From NCBI RefSeq assembly GCF_000264905.1, contig NW_006763136.1, positions 1,889,550-1,953,549 on the forward strand: a DNA stretch of 64,000 nt, in the 5' to 3' direction. Of the stretch, positions 35,278 through 47,974 are shown piece after piece. The notes beneath the pieces were generated by a model that ran no database searches, was not told where the DNA came from, and worked only from the letters and a program-made list of their open reading frames with translations. The stretch comes from Stereum hirsutum FP-91666 SS1. Its lineage: Eukaryota; Basidiomycota; Agaricomycetes; Russulales; Stereaceae. Every line of letters starts with the position of its first letter. Within the stretch, counting starts at the first letter, position 1. The translations under genes and the position numbers were made by a program.

Positions 35278-38200
35278 TGGAGAAAATGTTGTAGTTATTT
35301 ATCCTATGTTTCCGATTACCTAAGCTGTACTCATATCAACGCCTTCCAGACGGCAAATCCTCGTTCAAGACCCAGATGGTGGATATCGAAAGCCCATCGC
35401 TGCCAGACCCCTTGAAAGGCAAACACGCGGTTTTACACCGGACTCTTCAGCTACCGGTTCCATTATCAGTATCTCATCCGAACTGAGTGATGACGACGTC
35501 CAGGAAGTACTGTACGCCCCTATGTTGTCTTTGTTCTTACCGCAAATATCTGACTGCGTGTTTCAGGCCACCACCCGGATATGCGCCTCCGTAAGTCAAC
35601 CATGACCAATAAACCATTTTCATTACCTGCTCTCGGCGCTTAAATACTGCTCAAACATTACAGCCTGAAATCGAGTGCCAACATGGCCCCCAAGCGTCTG
35701 GATGAAACAGTATTCCAGAAGCCCAAACCGACTACCGGTCATCCCATCCATATTCCATCCAACCGAGACCTTCCTCCACCCACTCATATCGCGGTTCCGA
35801 AGCGTACCGGCGATGTCATGTGGGAGAGCTTCGCAGAGCCTCCAGAGAACCCGTTTGAGATCCGCAAGACGGCGGAAGAAACGGAAAAGGACCTAAAGGA
35901 CCTACTCCAGGGCACCTTCAATGGCCGCGAGGAGGGAGAAGAAGGAGATGAGGCGGAGGCCATCGACATGTCCGAGGCCATTGTTAAGGGTTTCCGCGAC
36001 GGGATTGCACTCCTTCCGCACCAAGTCATTGGAAAGAATTGGATGAAGGAGCGTGAGACGGGCAAGAAATATGGCGGAATTTTGGCCGACGACATGGGTG
36101 TCGGGAAGACTATTCAGATGCTTACCCGTATTGTTGATAGACCACGAAGGGACGACCTGAAGGAGGGGGAGGCACCAACCACCTTGTATGCTTGCTGATT
36201 GGCCCGTCCTCCTCTCCGCCTAATGCTCACACACATGTTATGATATATAGGGTCATCTGCCCAGTCGCGGTCTCTGCACAGTGGGCGTCTGAAATCAAGA
36301 AGATGACGACCGGTGTCACCGTCATTGAGCACCATGGTCCTTCTCGTACTTCAGGTTTGACCATCAGTCTCCGCTGTGAGCAAATATATTTCTAACGCTG
36401 GGAGAATGAACAGATCCCCGTGCTCTTGCCCGCGCGCACGTTGTGATCAGCACTTATGCTACCTGTGCGTCCGAATACGCCGCCTATGCGTCCAATTCTG
36501 GCGAACCTTCGAGCAAGAAAGCCTCGAAGAAAAAGGCCGCCGAATCTGAGGACGAACTAGACTCGGATGATGATAACCTTTCTTCTCAAACGATGGCTAA
36601 GAAGAAACCTGCTAGAGCCAAGCCCAAGAAGGACGCCTTATTCCATGTCCATTGGCACAGGATCGTTCTTGGTGCGCCTCTCTGATGCTCTTCCTCCATA
36701 TTTATGGCATATGTGCTAACCTGACGATAGACGAGGCGCATAATATCAAGAATCGCCAGACGAAGAATGCACAAGCGTGCTGTGCCTTGCAAGGTACCTA
36801 TCGATGGTGTCTGACCGGTACTCCCTTGTACGTCTCTTGTAATGCTCCCTGAAGTGGACGATCTGAGGTTGACACTATCGTATGCAGGCAGAACAACGTC
36901 GAGGAGCTATACTCCTTGCTCAATTTTCTACGCATTCGTCCATTGAACGATTGGCCAACCTTCAATGAGCAAATTGCTAAGCCGGTGAAGAGCGGGAAGG
37001 GCACTCGGGCAATGAAGCGCCTACATGTATGTTGATATTTTCCTTGGGGCCTCTAAAAGACGTATGCTGACCATATGGCTTTCACCCCAGGTTGTGTTGA
37101 AAGCCATCATGCTGCGTCGCCAGAAAACCGACATGATCAACGGCAAAGCACTCATCGACCTCCCGCAGAAGCACATCAATGTCGTCAAGTGTGACTTCGA
37201 CAAAGAGGAGAGCGAGTTCTATCTCGCTTTGGAAGGCAAGATCGAGGAGGTCGTGAACAAATTCATGAAGAGCGGCGACGCTGGTCGCAAGTACACTGCT
37301 GCCCTGCTCCTGTTGCTCCGTCTTCGGCAAGGTGAGCTGCACACCTTCTAGCCCGAGCCATGATTTGCTGGTAATCTGACGCTTTGTTGTGTTTTGAGCC
37401 TGTGATCACCCGTCGCTCGTTACCAAGGACTTCAAAGCCGACCCGGACGCTCTGGAACCTAGGGCCCCCAAGAAAGACAACGCTGACGATGATGACGAAC
37501 TTGCCGACGCCCTCGCTGCTAAGATGGGTGGCTTGTCTGTTGGCAAAGAATGTCAGCTTTGTCGTGCCGAGTGTGTTGATTTCTGTCGATTAGTTCTGTA
37601 TCCGCTCATGTACTGACCAAGGACCGATCAGATTAACCTCTTCAAACACCACGAATGAACATGATGACCATTGCACTGACTGCATCGAGATCGCTCGTCG
37701 TGCTCGTCGCCAGTCTCGAGCTGTTCCATCAAAGCGATCTGACCGGGTGCTTCCTCCTTCGTCAGCGAAGACTCGGAAAATCGTGGAGCTCTTGGAGGAG
37801 ATTTTGGCACGCGAACGGAAGACTTTCGATGGGGAGGAAGAGTTCCCGCACGAGAAGACCATTGTTTTCTCTCAGTTTACATCGATGTTGGACATCATCC
37901 AAGTATTCTTAGACGATGCGGGGATCAAATATGTTCGATGTGAGTACGCCCTTTCTTGGGTTCGCTTAATACATACCCACTCTATCTCCGCTCTGTGTAG
38001 ACGACGGGACGATGTCTAAGGACGAGCGTGATGTCGTTCTTAACAAAATCAGGACTAGCAAATCCGTCAACGTCATCTTAATCTCATTCAAAGCCGGTTC
38101 AGTCGGTAAGTTCTCCGTCTAGTCAACTGATGATTGGTACATCTTCTGACCTACTTTCTTCAGGGCTGAACCTCACATCATGCAATAATGTCATCCTCAC

Positions 38201-38519
38201 AGATTTGTGGTGGAATCCCGCTCTCGAGGTACGTGCCGAGCCTTCTTCCATACCTTCTACTGCCCTCACATACCCTTTTATTTAGGATCAAGCATTTGAC
38301 CGGGCGTATCGTTACGGGCAGAAACGCACTGTCAATATTTACAAGTTGACTATCGAGAAGACAGTCGAGGAGCGTATCCTCAAGCTTCAAGATGACAAAC
38401 GACAGCTCGCGGCGGCTGCGTTGAGCGGTGATAAGATCAAAGCGTCTGCTAAGCTCGGCATGGATGACCTCATGCGCCTATTCCGCTCCGACAATCATGA
38501 CGAGGAAGACGAGGATTGA
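35278..38519 (+). CDS. SNF2-family ATPase, Uls1/Rad5-Rad16 type
   Basis: DNA translocase of the SWI2/SNF2 superfamily. The first exon is tiny (MEKML) and splices into RQILVQDPDGGYRKPIAA. GSIISISSELSDDD follows, a hydrophobic core beside acids as in SUMO-interaction motifs. Helicase motifs are LLPHQVIGKNWM, the Walker A DDMGVGKTIQ, VICPVAVSAQW, DEAHNIKN, LTGTPLQNNVEELYSLL, IMLRRQKTDM, TIVFSQFTSMLDII, FKAGSVGLNLTSCNNVIL and YRYGQKRTVNIYKL. Where Rad5/Uls1 relatives carry a RING finger, only CQLC and, after intron 4 codons on, HCTDC remain. An acidic/Lys-rich insert (KKKAAESEDELDSDDDN) sits between motifs Ia and II. The stop is TGA at 38517. Role: chromatin or SUMO/ubiquitin-linked repair remodelling. 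Confidence 0.85.
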
Positions 38520-38973
38520 GGTTTCTGCTCCTCGCCTACAGTTGCTTTTTGTACATGTATCATGTTCTTGGATTAGTGGGGGACGGCGGTCATCCGTCGC
38601 GAGGGGTGCTTGGATGAGTTGACGGAGCTCCTTAGAGTGGTTTCCGGCTTGAGCTTTGTTATGTTTGCTGTGACATTACCAGTCTATCCTAGTTGTGTTT
38701 GTTTGCATATACGTGACTTCCTACCACCTGGGTGGCCCGACTTTTCACCCGCGCCACTGTGACTTCTTCCGTGACTCGCGTAACATACCCTGCCGGTCAA
38801 GGGTCACAAGGTGACGAGTGGCGACTTTCAGTCATTCTTCGACCTGGTCCTTGTTAACGCTGCGATCTCTGCTCAATACACGCTGCCTTTTCCTTCTTAC
38901 CAGTCAACCTTAGTTTCAACATGGACGTTCTGTAGCCGTATACACCGCCAACTTTCTCAAACTCGGTGCTGAC
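38520..38973. other. Intergenic between SNF2 and EST1-like genes
   Basis: 3' flank and promoter on the same strand. No gene seen. Confidence 0.4.
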
Positions 38974-41900
38974 ATGGCAGAAAGTGCCACTATCATCGCC
39001 AGGTACTTTGAACTCGCACTGCAATTCACTGCAACGCATACTCACAACCGGCTAGAGAGTCCAAGACACTCCAGCAAGGACTCAAAGAACTTCTTACCAC
39101 TAAGTCTAAGGATCCATGGGACAGGGAGGTTGAATTTCAGCGCAAAAAGTACGTGAATCCTGCTCGATGCTAGCATCCCCCATCACTCTCCCCTTCTGAT
39201 CGCCGCCACAATAACTATGTAGCTGACATGTCCCCGACCTTGACAGTTTGCAGCGACAGTATCTCCTCCTTCTTCTTACACATCCATATGCGAAGGACTC
39301 TAAGGATATCCAGACGCATCTATGGATGCAGACTTCATACGCTTTGATCTCTGTCTACAAAAATCGCATCTCCGCCTTGGAACGCACCCTACGCGAGCCC
39401 CCACGGCAAACGCACCATGGACGGAACCAACCTCGCCACAATCATGGCCCCGTCGAACATCGCAAACTTCTTCAACGCTTCAAACAGTTCCTCTCCCAAG
39501 AGGAAAAGTTCTGGTCCCAGCTCATCGTACGACTTCAGCGTCAATTTCACTTGACTGAAGCACGACCATCCCTTATCACACTCGGTATTCTCTCTGCATC
39601 GGAAAATCTCGACTCCCTTGGCGATACTCCTGCGGAGGCCACTGGTGGACGCCCCAGCCATTTCCGATTTCCGCCCGAGCCTGAAGACGAGTTACCGCCT
39701 CCTACTCCTGCACAGCATACATTCATGTTGACTACTCTCAGCAAAGCCCTCATTTGTCTTGGGGACATAGCGCGATACCGCGAGCTGCACAATGAGTCGA
39801 CTGCACGTCCTCGTCCCGGCAATGACGGCGCCCAAGCGAATCGCGGAGGCCGGAACCGCCGCGGAGGTGCAATTTCTTCCGGGACGGAGACATCACCGCA
39901 AGTACGGACGTATGACAGGGCTAGGGCATGCTACGAGCGGGCCAGAGACTTGGTTCCCGATGAGGGCAACGCATCCCATCAACTCGCAATACTTGCGTCG
40001 TATCAGCGCGATACTTTTGAAAGCCTTCTCCATTATTATCGAGCGCTCTGTATTCGAATCCCCTACGATCCAGCAATCGAAAATATGGGCAACGTGCTTA
40101 CGAAGTTCCTGGAGGGATGGAAGAAGAACCACCGGAAGGATAAACTAGCGGCGGAAGCTGCTGAAGGCTCAATCGCTGTAAGGCTGAAAACCCGGATGTT
40201 CAAAGACGACCTCATCGCCCTCCATGCTCTCTGGAGATTGGGGACCGAAGAGTAAGTCACATTTTTTATTGGTCCGGCCTAAGCTAATCATGCCTTGACA
40301 GAATGGATCGACTTGCACCTCAGCATGCTTCACACACTGTCTCTGCTTTCGCTGACCTCGTCGCCGGCCGCAATCTCCCCATCGATACCATCACCAAAGT
40401 CTTCATTCTGGCTCAGGGCGCACTCTGGAATCATCGTACAGTTCGTCGTTCTGGAGGGCATGGACGGCGCACTAGTACATCCCCTGCCCCTCCCTCTGTA
40501 GATCTGGCGGTTGAATACCGTATCTTGGAGCATATTCTGGCTCTCCATCGTATCCTTCTCGAGCAAGGCATAGCAGAACTCGACGAATCAGCGAAGATCG
40601 CGGAAGCTGAAAATGAGTTGGCTATGCGGCTCACAGCTACATTCCGCCGTACTCTTCCCGCGCTGCGAATTGCGGGCAAATGGCTGCGAGCCAACGTCGA
40701 CTACCTCTCTTCCTTGGATGGCGAAACGTTCCAGAATATCGCCGAGAGTGTAGCTAACTTTTGGGAGACATATTTCAGGTTTTCCAGGAGCATCAGCACC
40801 GCTTTCCCGCCTGATGTCTTGCCTCCGATGCGGCTCGCCCTAGAGGAGGACGTAGAGTTGCGTGGGTTTCTTCCGTTGACGGGGATGTTATTTGAACAGA
40901 AGACACGAGCCGCGGTTCACGACGGAGCCGTTGTCGATGCTGGTCCTACTACTGAGCAGGTGCATCCAAATGAAGAGCAGTTGATGAGAATCAGAGATAT
41001 TTGGGACGATACGAAGGTTCTTGCCGAGATTCACGGTCCTTCTATCCAGCCCTCGAGTCAGGCAATGACGCTGGATAGGCCATCGACACCGGACGAAGTC
41101 GAAGAGCATCAGTATGACACCCACAATCGGTACCAACAATGCGCGGAGATAGTGACCAAAGCGCCTTCGACTTCTACCGGCTCCAGCGACTTCGACGAAG
41201 ACGCCAGGACTGAGACAACAGACCCGGTTGGCGACGCATTCCGGCAAGTGCTCAACGTAGAAGAGGACGACGAGGACGACGATGAAATCGTATGGGATCC
41301 ACGGTACGTGCCACCATCGATTGTCTATTTTATGTCGCTGACTATCACCAAAGAGCGTCCGAGCCCTTCCCTGCAGATGGAGTGACCCACGATGTCTCCA
41401 CGCCCCATTTCAACGCCCACGCCCGAATGAGTCCCATAAGCCCCATAACTCCGTCATCCAAGCTTTCTCCTCCACATACGGCGAGCGGGGGCATGGCTCC
41501 TGCACATCGACAATCAACAAGTCCACCAAGCGTAGCGCCAAGAGGCATGACGGCCCAGGACCTCCTCAACAACGTCATGGGTATGGGTCGACCGTCTGCC
41601 CCTCCTGTTCGCAACCCGCCACAACCGTTGCGCCTCCCCGCACAAGTCACGCATTCGCCCCATGTTGTCTCTTCAACTTCTCCACTAAGTCTTTTGTTTG
41701 GATCTGCGAGTCCGGGCGGGTTCGCTTCAGGTCAACAATCCATCTGGTCAACTGCACCTGATGAGGGCCCGTTGCGTTATCATCAGCGTCAACCTTCCGG
41801 ATCATTCCCGCTCTCTTCGCCTCCCTCGACCACCATGTATAGCAATCCACCCCCGTCCCAAGGCCCCTGGCCATCTCGCCACTCCACGCACCTGTCCCAA

Positions 41901-42284
41901 ACGCTTCCCATGAACGCCATCTCAACGCCTTCGACCCCATACGGCCCTCTATTATCTCAGCAACAGGTCCTAAACCACCATAGACGCGTTCCTAGTGCTT
42001 CTGTACCTATGCAAGCCTACGATAACGCTGGATACTCTCAGTATGGTCCAGGTCCTCAAGCTCATGTTCCTTCATCTCAATATACACCGAGCGTCAGCAC
42101 ATCAAGCCTCTATCCGGATATGCTCGCCGGTCTTTCGATGCCTCAGCAATTCGGGGCAGCCCATCCTGATTCCTTACACGTCAGTGATCCCGTCTCGCAC
42201 CATCGGCCTGGTCCATTTGAATCGGTCAATATGTCGCCTTATCCACAGGTGCATCAGCCAGCAGGTAGCATTTGGAGTGGATAG
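38974..42284 (+). CDS. EST1/SMG7-like 14-3-3/TPR protein
   Basis: Starts MAESATIIAR and splices to ESKTLQQGLKELLTTKSKDP, the first helices of the EST1/SMG7 14-3-3-like domain. VEFQRKNLQRQYLLLLLTHP follows after another intron. The core continues with LWMQTSYALISVYKNRISAL, HTFMLTTLSKALICLGDIAR, YDRARACYERARDLVPDEGN and LAILASYQRDTFESLLHYYR, which is the signature YxxAxxLxPxxGxxxNQLAxLAxxxxxxxxAxYYxxRAL of the family. The second large exon has the helical hairpin domain (AEYRILEHILALHRILLEQG in slightly varied form) and an acidic stretch (EEDDEDDDEIVWDPR). The last exon, 900 nt, is disordered, rich in Pro/Ser/Gln. It ends AGSIWSG. Members act in telomerase recruitment or nonsense-mediated decay. 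SMG7-type is favoured by the long disordered tail. Confidence 0.85.
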
Positions 42285-42942
42285 CACCGTCCCGTGTTTG
42301 AGGTATCACCTCACAACTCAAGCCTGCGTACGAACTTCGCTTTCGAAATACAGACGCACCTGCCGTGTTCACTCCATGCGTCGCGGTTTCGCCGTGCATG
42401 CCGACATGTTCTTCGGTCATGCGTTGCTTGTGCGCGCCCGTCGCCTCTCATAGAACCTGATTGGGAGTGGAGTGCTGAACATTCGTTTTTGTCATCGTGC
42501 GAACACCGTTGTATACTCTGGGTGTTCTTGCTTCTTGCCATTTTATGTAGCTCATTTCTTGTATTCATGTTTGTGTTATGCATAATCTTCTTGCTCGAGA
42601 ATGTTTATGGGAGTTTCAACCTACGACGTGCTCCTCAACGAGCGAATTATGACGAGCTTGACTATAGAGCCACAATTTGGTTCTTGCTGTCGAGACATAG
42701 AGCGAAACGGTTACGAAATAGTGATATGCCTGGCGATAATCGTGATGACATAGTACGTATTTGATTGTGGACGCGGTGTTTACCTGAGGAAGGCAGCAGC
42801 AGACCTGTTGCCGCCACATTAGTCCTCTCTATTAGTCCTCTACCTTCACAGCAATTCGCCAGGATCTTGAACAGCCATCTTCCGGACACAGACATCTGGC
42901 ATCTTAGAGATCCACTGGTGACAAATCCATGCCCAGTAAGTT
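42285..42942. other. Intergenic, no gene seen
   Basis: 3' flank of the EST1-like gene and likely leader of the next gene. Short open frames only. Confidence 0.35.
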
Positions 42943-44137
42943 GTGTTCCGTGCACTGCTAATCCACATCTGCTTTATCAAATCCTTATCAAGTCATTTTC
43001 TCAGACTCTTCGGGTCAATTCCGCCGCCACAAGCGAGGTCAGTCAGAGACCCAAGAATGCTCTGTATTCCTATTTTCATGCCCATCATATTCATATATAA
43101 CGGACCAGGATTTACTTCTGAGCTTGCATACCCAACCAAGATTAGTCTTCCCTCACGCGGAGATGGACCACGGTGTGAGGTGGTGTGGGAAACCGGTGAT
43201 GGACCTTGGGCCATGGTTGTCATTCTCTGCATTGACACCGCAGAGGACCCCCCCACGACGGAATGCATCGAATGCCTCATGCCAAAAATTTACGCCATCC
43301 CTCTCATGATGATCAATAAACAAATCGCATTCTTCGAGTCGCTTCGAACGGAGACTGGCGCTGTGCGTGAGCTGCCGCCAGAGAGATCCAAATTGCAGCT
43401 CGGGAAGGTACAGCTCTTGGAGTACACGTATCTGTGGCGTCTTCGAACGGTGTTCTTGCAGGCCATTTACGACGCCGAGTATGATGCGGAGGCGGGCAAC
43501 CAGGATCTTGGTCCGCATTGGAGGTGGCCACCTATCCACGGGTACTTGGTCCGGGAGTACCGTGGGTGGGGTCACAATCTCGCACAGAGAGGGGGGTACT
43601 GGAAAGATGCACGCAACTCAAATCGGATTCCATACGAAGATGAGAGAATTGAAGATTTAGGTCAGTCACGGCGAACTGCACCTCTGAATGAATGACGTGG
43701 TCTTCTGACAGTTCTGTTCCTTTCAAGACTGGATGTCGCAGCTGAAAGAGGGCAGGCAGAGACGAAAATGGAGATCATATCTGTGGGCATGCATCGGCCA
43801 AGGACTCGGACGAGAGCAAACATACGATGCGGAAGGGTGGTTATGTTGGAATCCTGGAAATTCCAGGAGGGCGCCGGAGTCAGGACAGCCATTTGAAGAG
43901 ACTCATGGCCAGCTGGAGGGAGAGGAAGGTGAGGCGGGACCGTCAACGAAGAGAGAGTTGCTGGAGAGTCTTAGCCGACGGGCCTCATCTCGCCTTCAGT
44001 CGGAAGTACGAAAGTGCGATAACATTGCTGGAGATGATGATGCTGTATTGGCCATGAGTGTCAAAGGTGGACATGAGCATAGTTGGGATGATTCGGATGC
44101 AGAAGAAGAAGCTGTTCTCAACATGGTCGTGGGCTAG
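42943..44137 (+). CDS. Orphan protein, unknown function
   Basis: Two exons joined by intron 43664-43732 or close to it, where EDERIEDL splices to DWMSQLKEGRQRRKW in frame. The combined frame gives about 370 residues. The first part is rich in aromatic and charged residues (LGKVQLLEYTYLWRLRTVFL, HWRWPPIHGYLVREYRGWGH). The second is acidic with EGEEGEAGPSTKRELLESL and DDSDAEEEAVLNMVVG at the end. No transmembrane segment, signal peptide or known domain was recognised. The start is uncertain: Met codons at 42943, 43057 and 43078 are possible and the earliest stretch looks less protein-like. Confidence 0.5.
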
Positions 44138-44509
44138 ATGGAATGATGTGCAGTCCTATACTTGGTATACTTCATGGATAGTTTGTGTACCATGTATGTT
44201 GCATTGTTGTACGATACACCGTCCGGATTGTTCAAAAGCAGGGGTTGGGTATGTCTGATTGTACGATACACAGCTGAGATCGCACGCGTTGAGGATTGAA
44301 TGTAATACATGGTATCATCGGTATGTATTAGAATTAGGCATTCCTTGTATCTGTAACCTGCCCCTATATCGCCAGGAAACACGAGACACGATATCGCCGA
44401 GCATGAGCTGAGCGACAGACCCGTGAATATAGCAAAAAAAATCAATACAAGAAACGAATTACTTCACCACAGTCCTACATCTTCCCACAAGTAAAAAGCC
44501 ATCAATTTT

Positions 44510-46853
44510 TCACATGGATCCCCACGGTCCCGTCTGGGCCGATCCTGGGTATCCCTGTGAAGGTGGCGCCTTCACCCAGCTCGTGAAAGGATTCTGCCCT
44601 CCTCCCGCCCCATTCGCTTGTCCCTGTGGAGCGCCAAACATTGGTTGCTGCTGCACCTGCTGTTGTTGGAAAGGAGGGGGGCTTGACAGACCTCCCATCT
44701 GGTTCATGCCGCCAAACGGCGAAGGCGAGGCGTTGAAGGACATCTGCGGCACATTCTGATGCATCTGCATAGAACCGCCGGCACCGTTCATCTGCGAGAA
44801 CGGGTTCGCAGCGGGTTGAGACATGTATGATGGAGTCTGTTGTTGTGGATTGAAGGGAGCCGATTGTGTTTGGGAAGGGGCGAAGGGAGACGGCGATGGA
44901 TTGAAGGGAGAAGAAGTGTTGGTAAAGGACGAGGGCATGGAACCGAATGATTGCTGCATCTGCTGCGGTTGAGCAGCCATTTGTGCGAACGGATTGCCTA
45001 CGCCAGATGGGAAAGAGGGGGGCGACGTCATGAAGCCTGTCTGTTGCGGCATTTGCATCTGCGGCTGGAAGGGTGAGGTACCGAGCCCGTTGGGCATGCC
45101 GGACCCCATGCCCATACCGGGGCTGATAGATGTGCCCCCAAGGCCCCCGCCTGCGCCAAGGTAAGATCCGTTCTGAGTCGGGAAGGGATTCGTCGAGGAT
45201 GGTATTGACATTGGTTGGGATTGCGGTGGTATGTACTGTAAGGGGAGCGTGGAATTCTGCACACCACCGATGCTAGGCCCCGACTGCAGAGCAGCGATGT
45301 CGCCCCACACACCACCGGCTGGTTGCTGTGGTTGTTGTGGCTGCTGTGGTTGCAGCTGTGGCTGGACGGGAGGGACAGATACTGTCGAAGCTCGCACAGG
45401 TGGCGGTTGAGGAGACCTGGAAGGCATAGACGATTGCGTTCCTGGAGCGGCGAGCGGAGCTGTCTGCGAGCGATTTGGCTGAGAAACCTGCGAAGTGGAC
45501 AATGACGACGTTGGTGGTGCGGAAGAACCTGGCAAAGAAGAGCCCATAGAGGCAGCGGATCTAGAGGGACCTAGGAGAGCGGCGACACTGGCTGAACGGG
45601 ACTGGAAACGCTTGTACTCGTATTTATCTGAATATATGGGCCTTGAGCATGAGACATGAAAGTGAGAACGAATAAGACCTACCACGGATGAATTTTTCGA
45701 GTTCAGAGTCGCGTTCGGAATCAACCATGTTGGTGGGGGGTGGGTTGCGTACTTCATCCGGGTTGAACAATTGGTTCGACTTGATATTGCCTATTTGACG
45801 CATGTGCTATAGGATGAAACACGTTGAGCGGAAGACGTCGCTCGATATCGGAAAAGACTGACTTCGACTTGCTCCTTCGTCCACGAGTCCAATGTCAGGC
45901 TCTTTCTAATATTGACGAGGTTAGATTTGCGCACATGGTCCTGCGAATATGTGCCACTTACACTTTGCTAATGTGGGTGCCCATCTTCCGATGAATACTG
46001 GCACAGTTGACGCTAATTGAGATCTATGTCAGCTGTATGATCTCGAATCGCCAGTTACAGAGAGAAAGTATAATTCAAGAGGGATGAACAGTTTCATGTA
46101 ATACATGATGCTAGAAAGGAAAGACGACAATTGGGTTACCTGGCCAACACCACACAGGGCGTGACCAAGCGACTGATGTGCTGCTGACGATACACAATCC
46201 TCTTCCACTCGGTTCACTCGACGATGCAATGTCGAGCCTGAAGTACTTCAAAGCGTCGCACCGCCCGGCAACGTAGGATGTAATTCGATAGGCTGTCGAG
46301 ACGAGGGCATCGCAGGGCGCAGGGGATGCAACGGTACCGCTCCCCTGCTCGTGATAAGATGAACATAAAGCGAGTCATGCTCACCATAAAAAGATGCCCA
46401 AATTAAAAGACGACCACCGAGGATTCCGTGTTCTGCAGTCGGCACATAGATCTATGGGGAACGAAGGCCAGTATGAGCATCGCGAACTAGAACGAGGACA
46501 TAGACCGTTGAAACACTGAAGCTGGCAGATAGCACTACACATAGCAACACAAACGATCGTGTTGCGCACAATACGTAGAGCGAACATGATTCAAAAATCC
46601 AGCTGTGACCGCATATTTGGTCAAACAGGTACGCGTCTTTCTTGCGACCTTCATGGCCATTGATACAGCTAGCCTGCATGGACTAATCGCGACAAGATCG
46701 CCCAGAGCGTCATGAGTCCTGAAAGTCGGCATCGCTGGCACATAGAGATATAACAGCATTGGGTACAACACACTCACTATTTCCAGGTTTTGCGGCGAGT
46801 TCGTGAAGGGCCTTCTGATTCCGGTCCGCCTGCATCTTGTTCATCCCAGACAT
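44510..46853 (-). CDS. ArfGAP, AGE2/SMAP type
   Basis: GTPase-activating protein for Arf in trans-Golgi/endosome traffic. It starts MSGMNKMQADRNQKALHELA. The zinc finger is split by introns: CADCRTRNPRWSSFNLGIFL then CVNCASIHRKMGTHISKV, giving the Cx2C-x16-Cx2C of the family with the catalytic Arg in NPRW. Further exons read LDSWTKEQVEHMRQIGN, PPPTNMVDSERDSELEKFIR and DKYEYKRF. The last exon, over 1 kb, is disordered and rich in Gln, Pro, Met, Asn, with repeated NPF motifs (SSTNPFPT, GNPFAQM, ANPFSQM, QNPFTSW), the sort that bind EH domains. Introns 1 and 2 are 328 and 372 nt (46452-46779 and 46013-46384), far longer than others here. Confidence 0.88.
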
Positions 46854-47220
46854 GGTTGCGATTTAGCAGGCAGTCAAGCCGAGTATTAAAATAGAATGAG
46901 ATATAATGTCAAAATTCAAGGGGTATTATGCGAGACAATAGACAAGAGTTGACGGAGTGGGAGGAAGTGGCTCAGGGATTCGGATGACGCTCTGAAAGAC
47001 TCGTCTGACTGGTCCGAATTCAGGCAGCTGGTTTCCGATTTCGACGATCTAATCTAATCTTTAGCTTCCTTTCCCCGGAAATCTGGCCTTGGCAACTTGA
47101 GACAAACCAAGAACTTTCAAGGACCACGGACCTCTGCTAGCAAAGGTCACTTGGCATCTGTTCGAATAAGAGGTGTGCTCTCATCCAAACTTGGCTGGTG
47201 TCAACTTAGTTCGTAACCGG
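46854..47220. other. Divergent promoter region
   Basis: About 370 bp between the divergent ArfGAP and PEX39-like genes, so probably shared promoter DNA. Includes an AT-rich run at 46880-46930. Confidence 0.4.
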
Positions 47221-47974
47221 ATGTCGTTGCTCAGAACGATGACCTCAGAAGCTGTGTCCACGAACTCTTCTCAAAGCGGAACTGTCATTGACCCAGTGCG
47301 GCTGTACGCAGACTATGACTTTGATACAGACCCACTCTATCAGGTATGTCAGAGAAACTGACATCACACTCGGATGACTGGTAAACTGGAACGTTTAAAG
47401 GAAGGTCTATCCAGTATTCTCAGTGGCATCGAGTCCGCTGAGGACCCAGTATCCGATGATGAGAAGGCAGATATTCTGAGGCGCTCGAGAATATTCTACT
47501 TCGCTAGGTAGGCCCAAATTCTTGCTTGTTCATATGTTTCTCTGTTCGTCACGACCTAAGCCTGGCGCTTACCCGGCACAGGCTCACAGGGCATATGATC
47601 TCCGCGGAGGACGCTGCGCGAATTGACGGTCAGGAATGCTCTCCTTCATAAATAGGACTAACAATTTACAGACAGCCTATACAGGATCTCGCACAAACGC
47701 TCATCCGACGAACTCCTCGTTATCTGCAGTAGCTGCCGACGCACCACCGCCTATGGTTGGGGAAGGAACACGCATCCTCTCCTTCGACGAGCTAAGAGAG
47801 CTCATTCTACACGGAAAGACGGATCAGATCCCCAACAACAAAGACATACCAGACAAACTCAGCGTGCGTATGATCGAGTCTTACAATGTCACCTTGCTGA
47901 TCTAGTTCTTTTTCGTGTAGGATGCTCCTCCAAGCGAGTCCATGGTGGCACCCCCTAAGAAACCTTGGGAATAA
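47221..47974 (+). CDS. KPWE-motif protein, PEX39-like peroxin
   Basis: Small spliced protein, about 190 residues. The start at 47221 gives MSLLRTMTSEAV, with in-frame alternatives 47173 and 47239. The first helical part is DYDFDTDPLYQ, spliced to EGLSSILSGIESAED, then KADILRRSRIFYFARLTGHM over another splice. After a Ser/Ala linker comes the diagnostic C-terminal half: ILSFDELRELILHGKTDQIP, PNNKDIPDKLS and the end PPKKPWE before TAA. SFxELxxLI...GxxIPxxxxIP followed by KPWE is the pattern of the family of human C6orf226 and yeast Yjr012c, recently named PEX39. Those bind PEX7 and aid import of PTS2 cargo. Function here is by family likeness. The third intron needs acceptor acagacag to keep frame. 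Confidence 0.75.
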
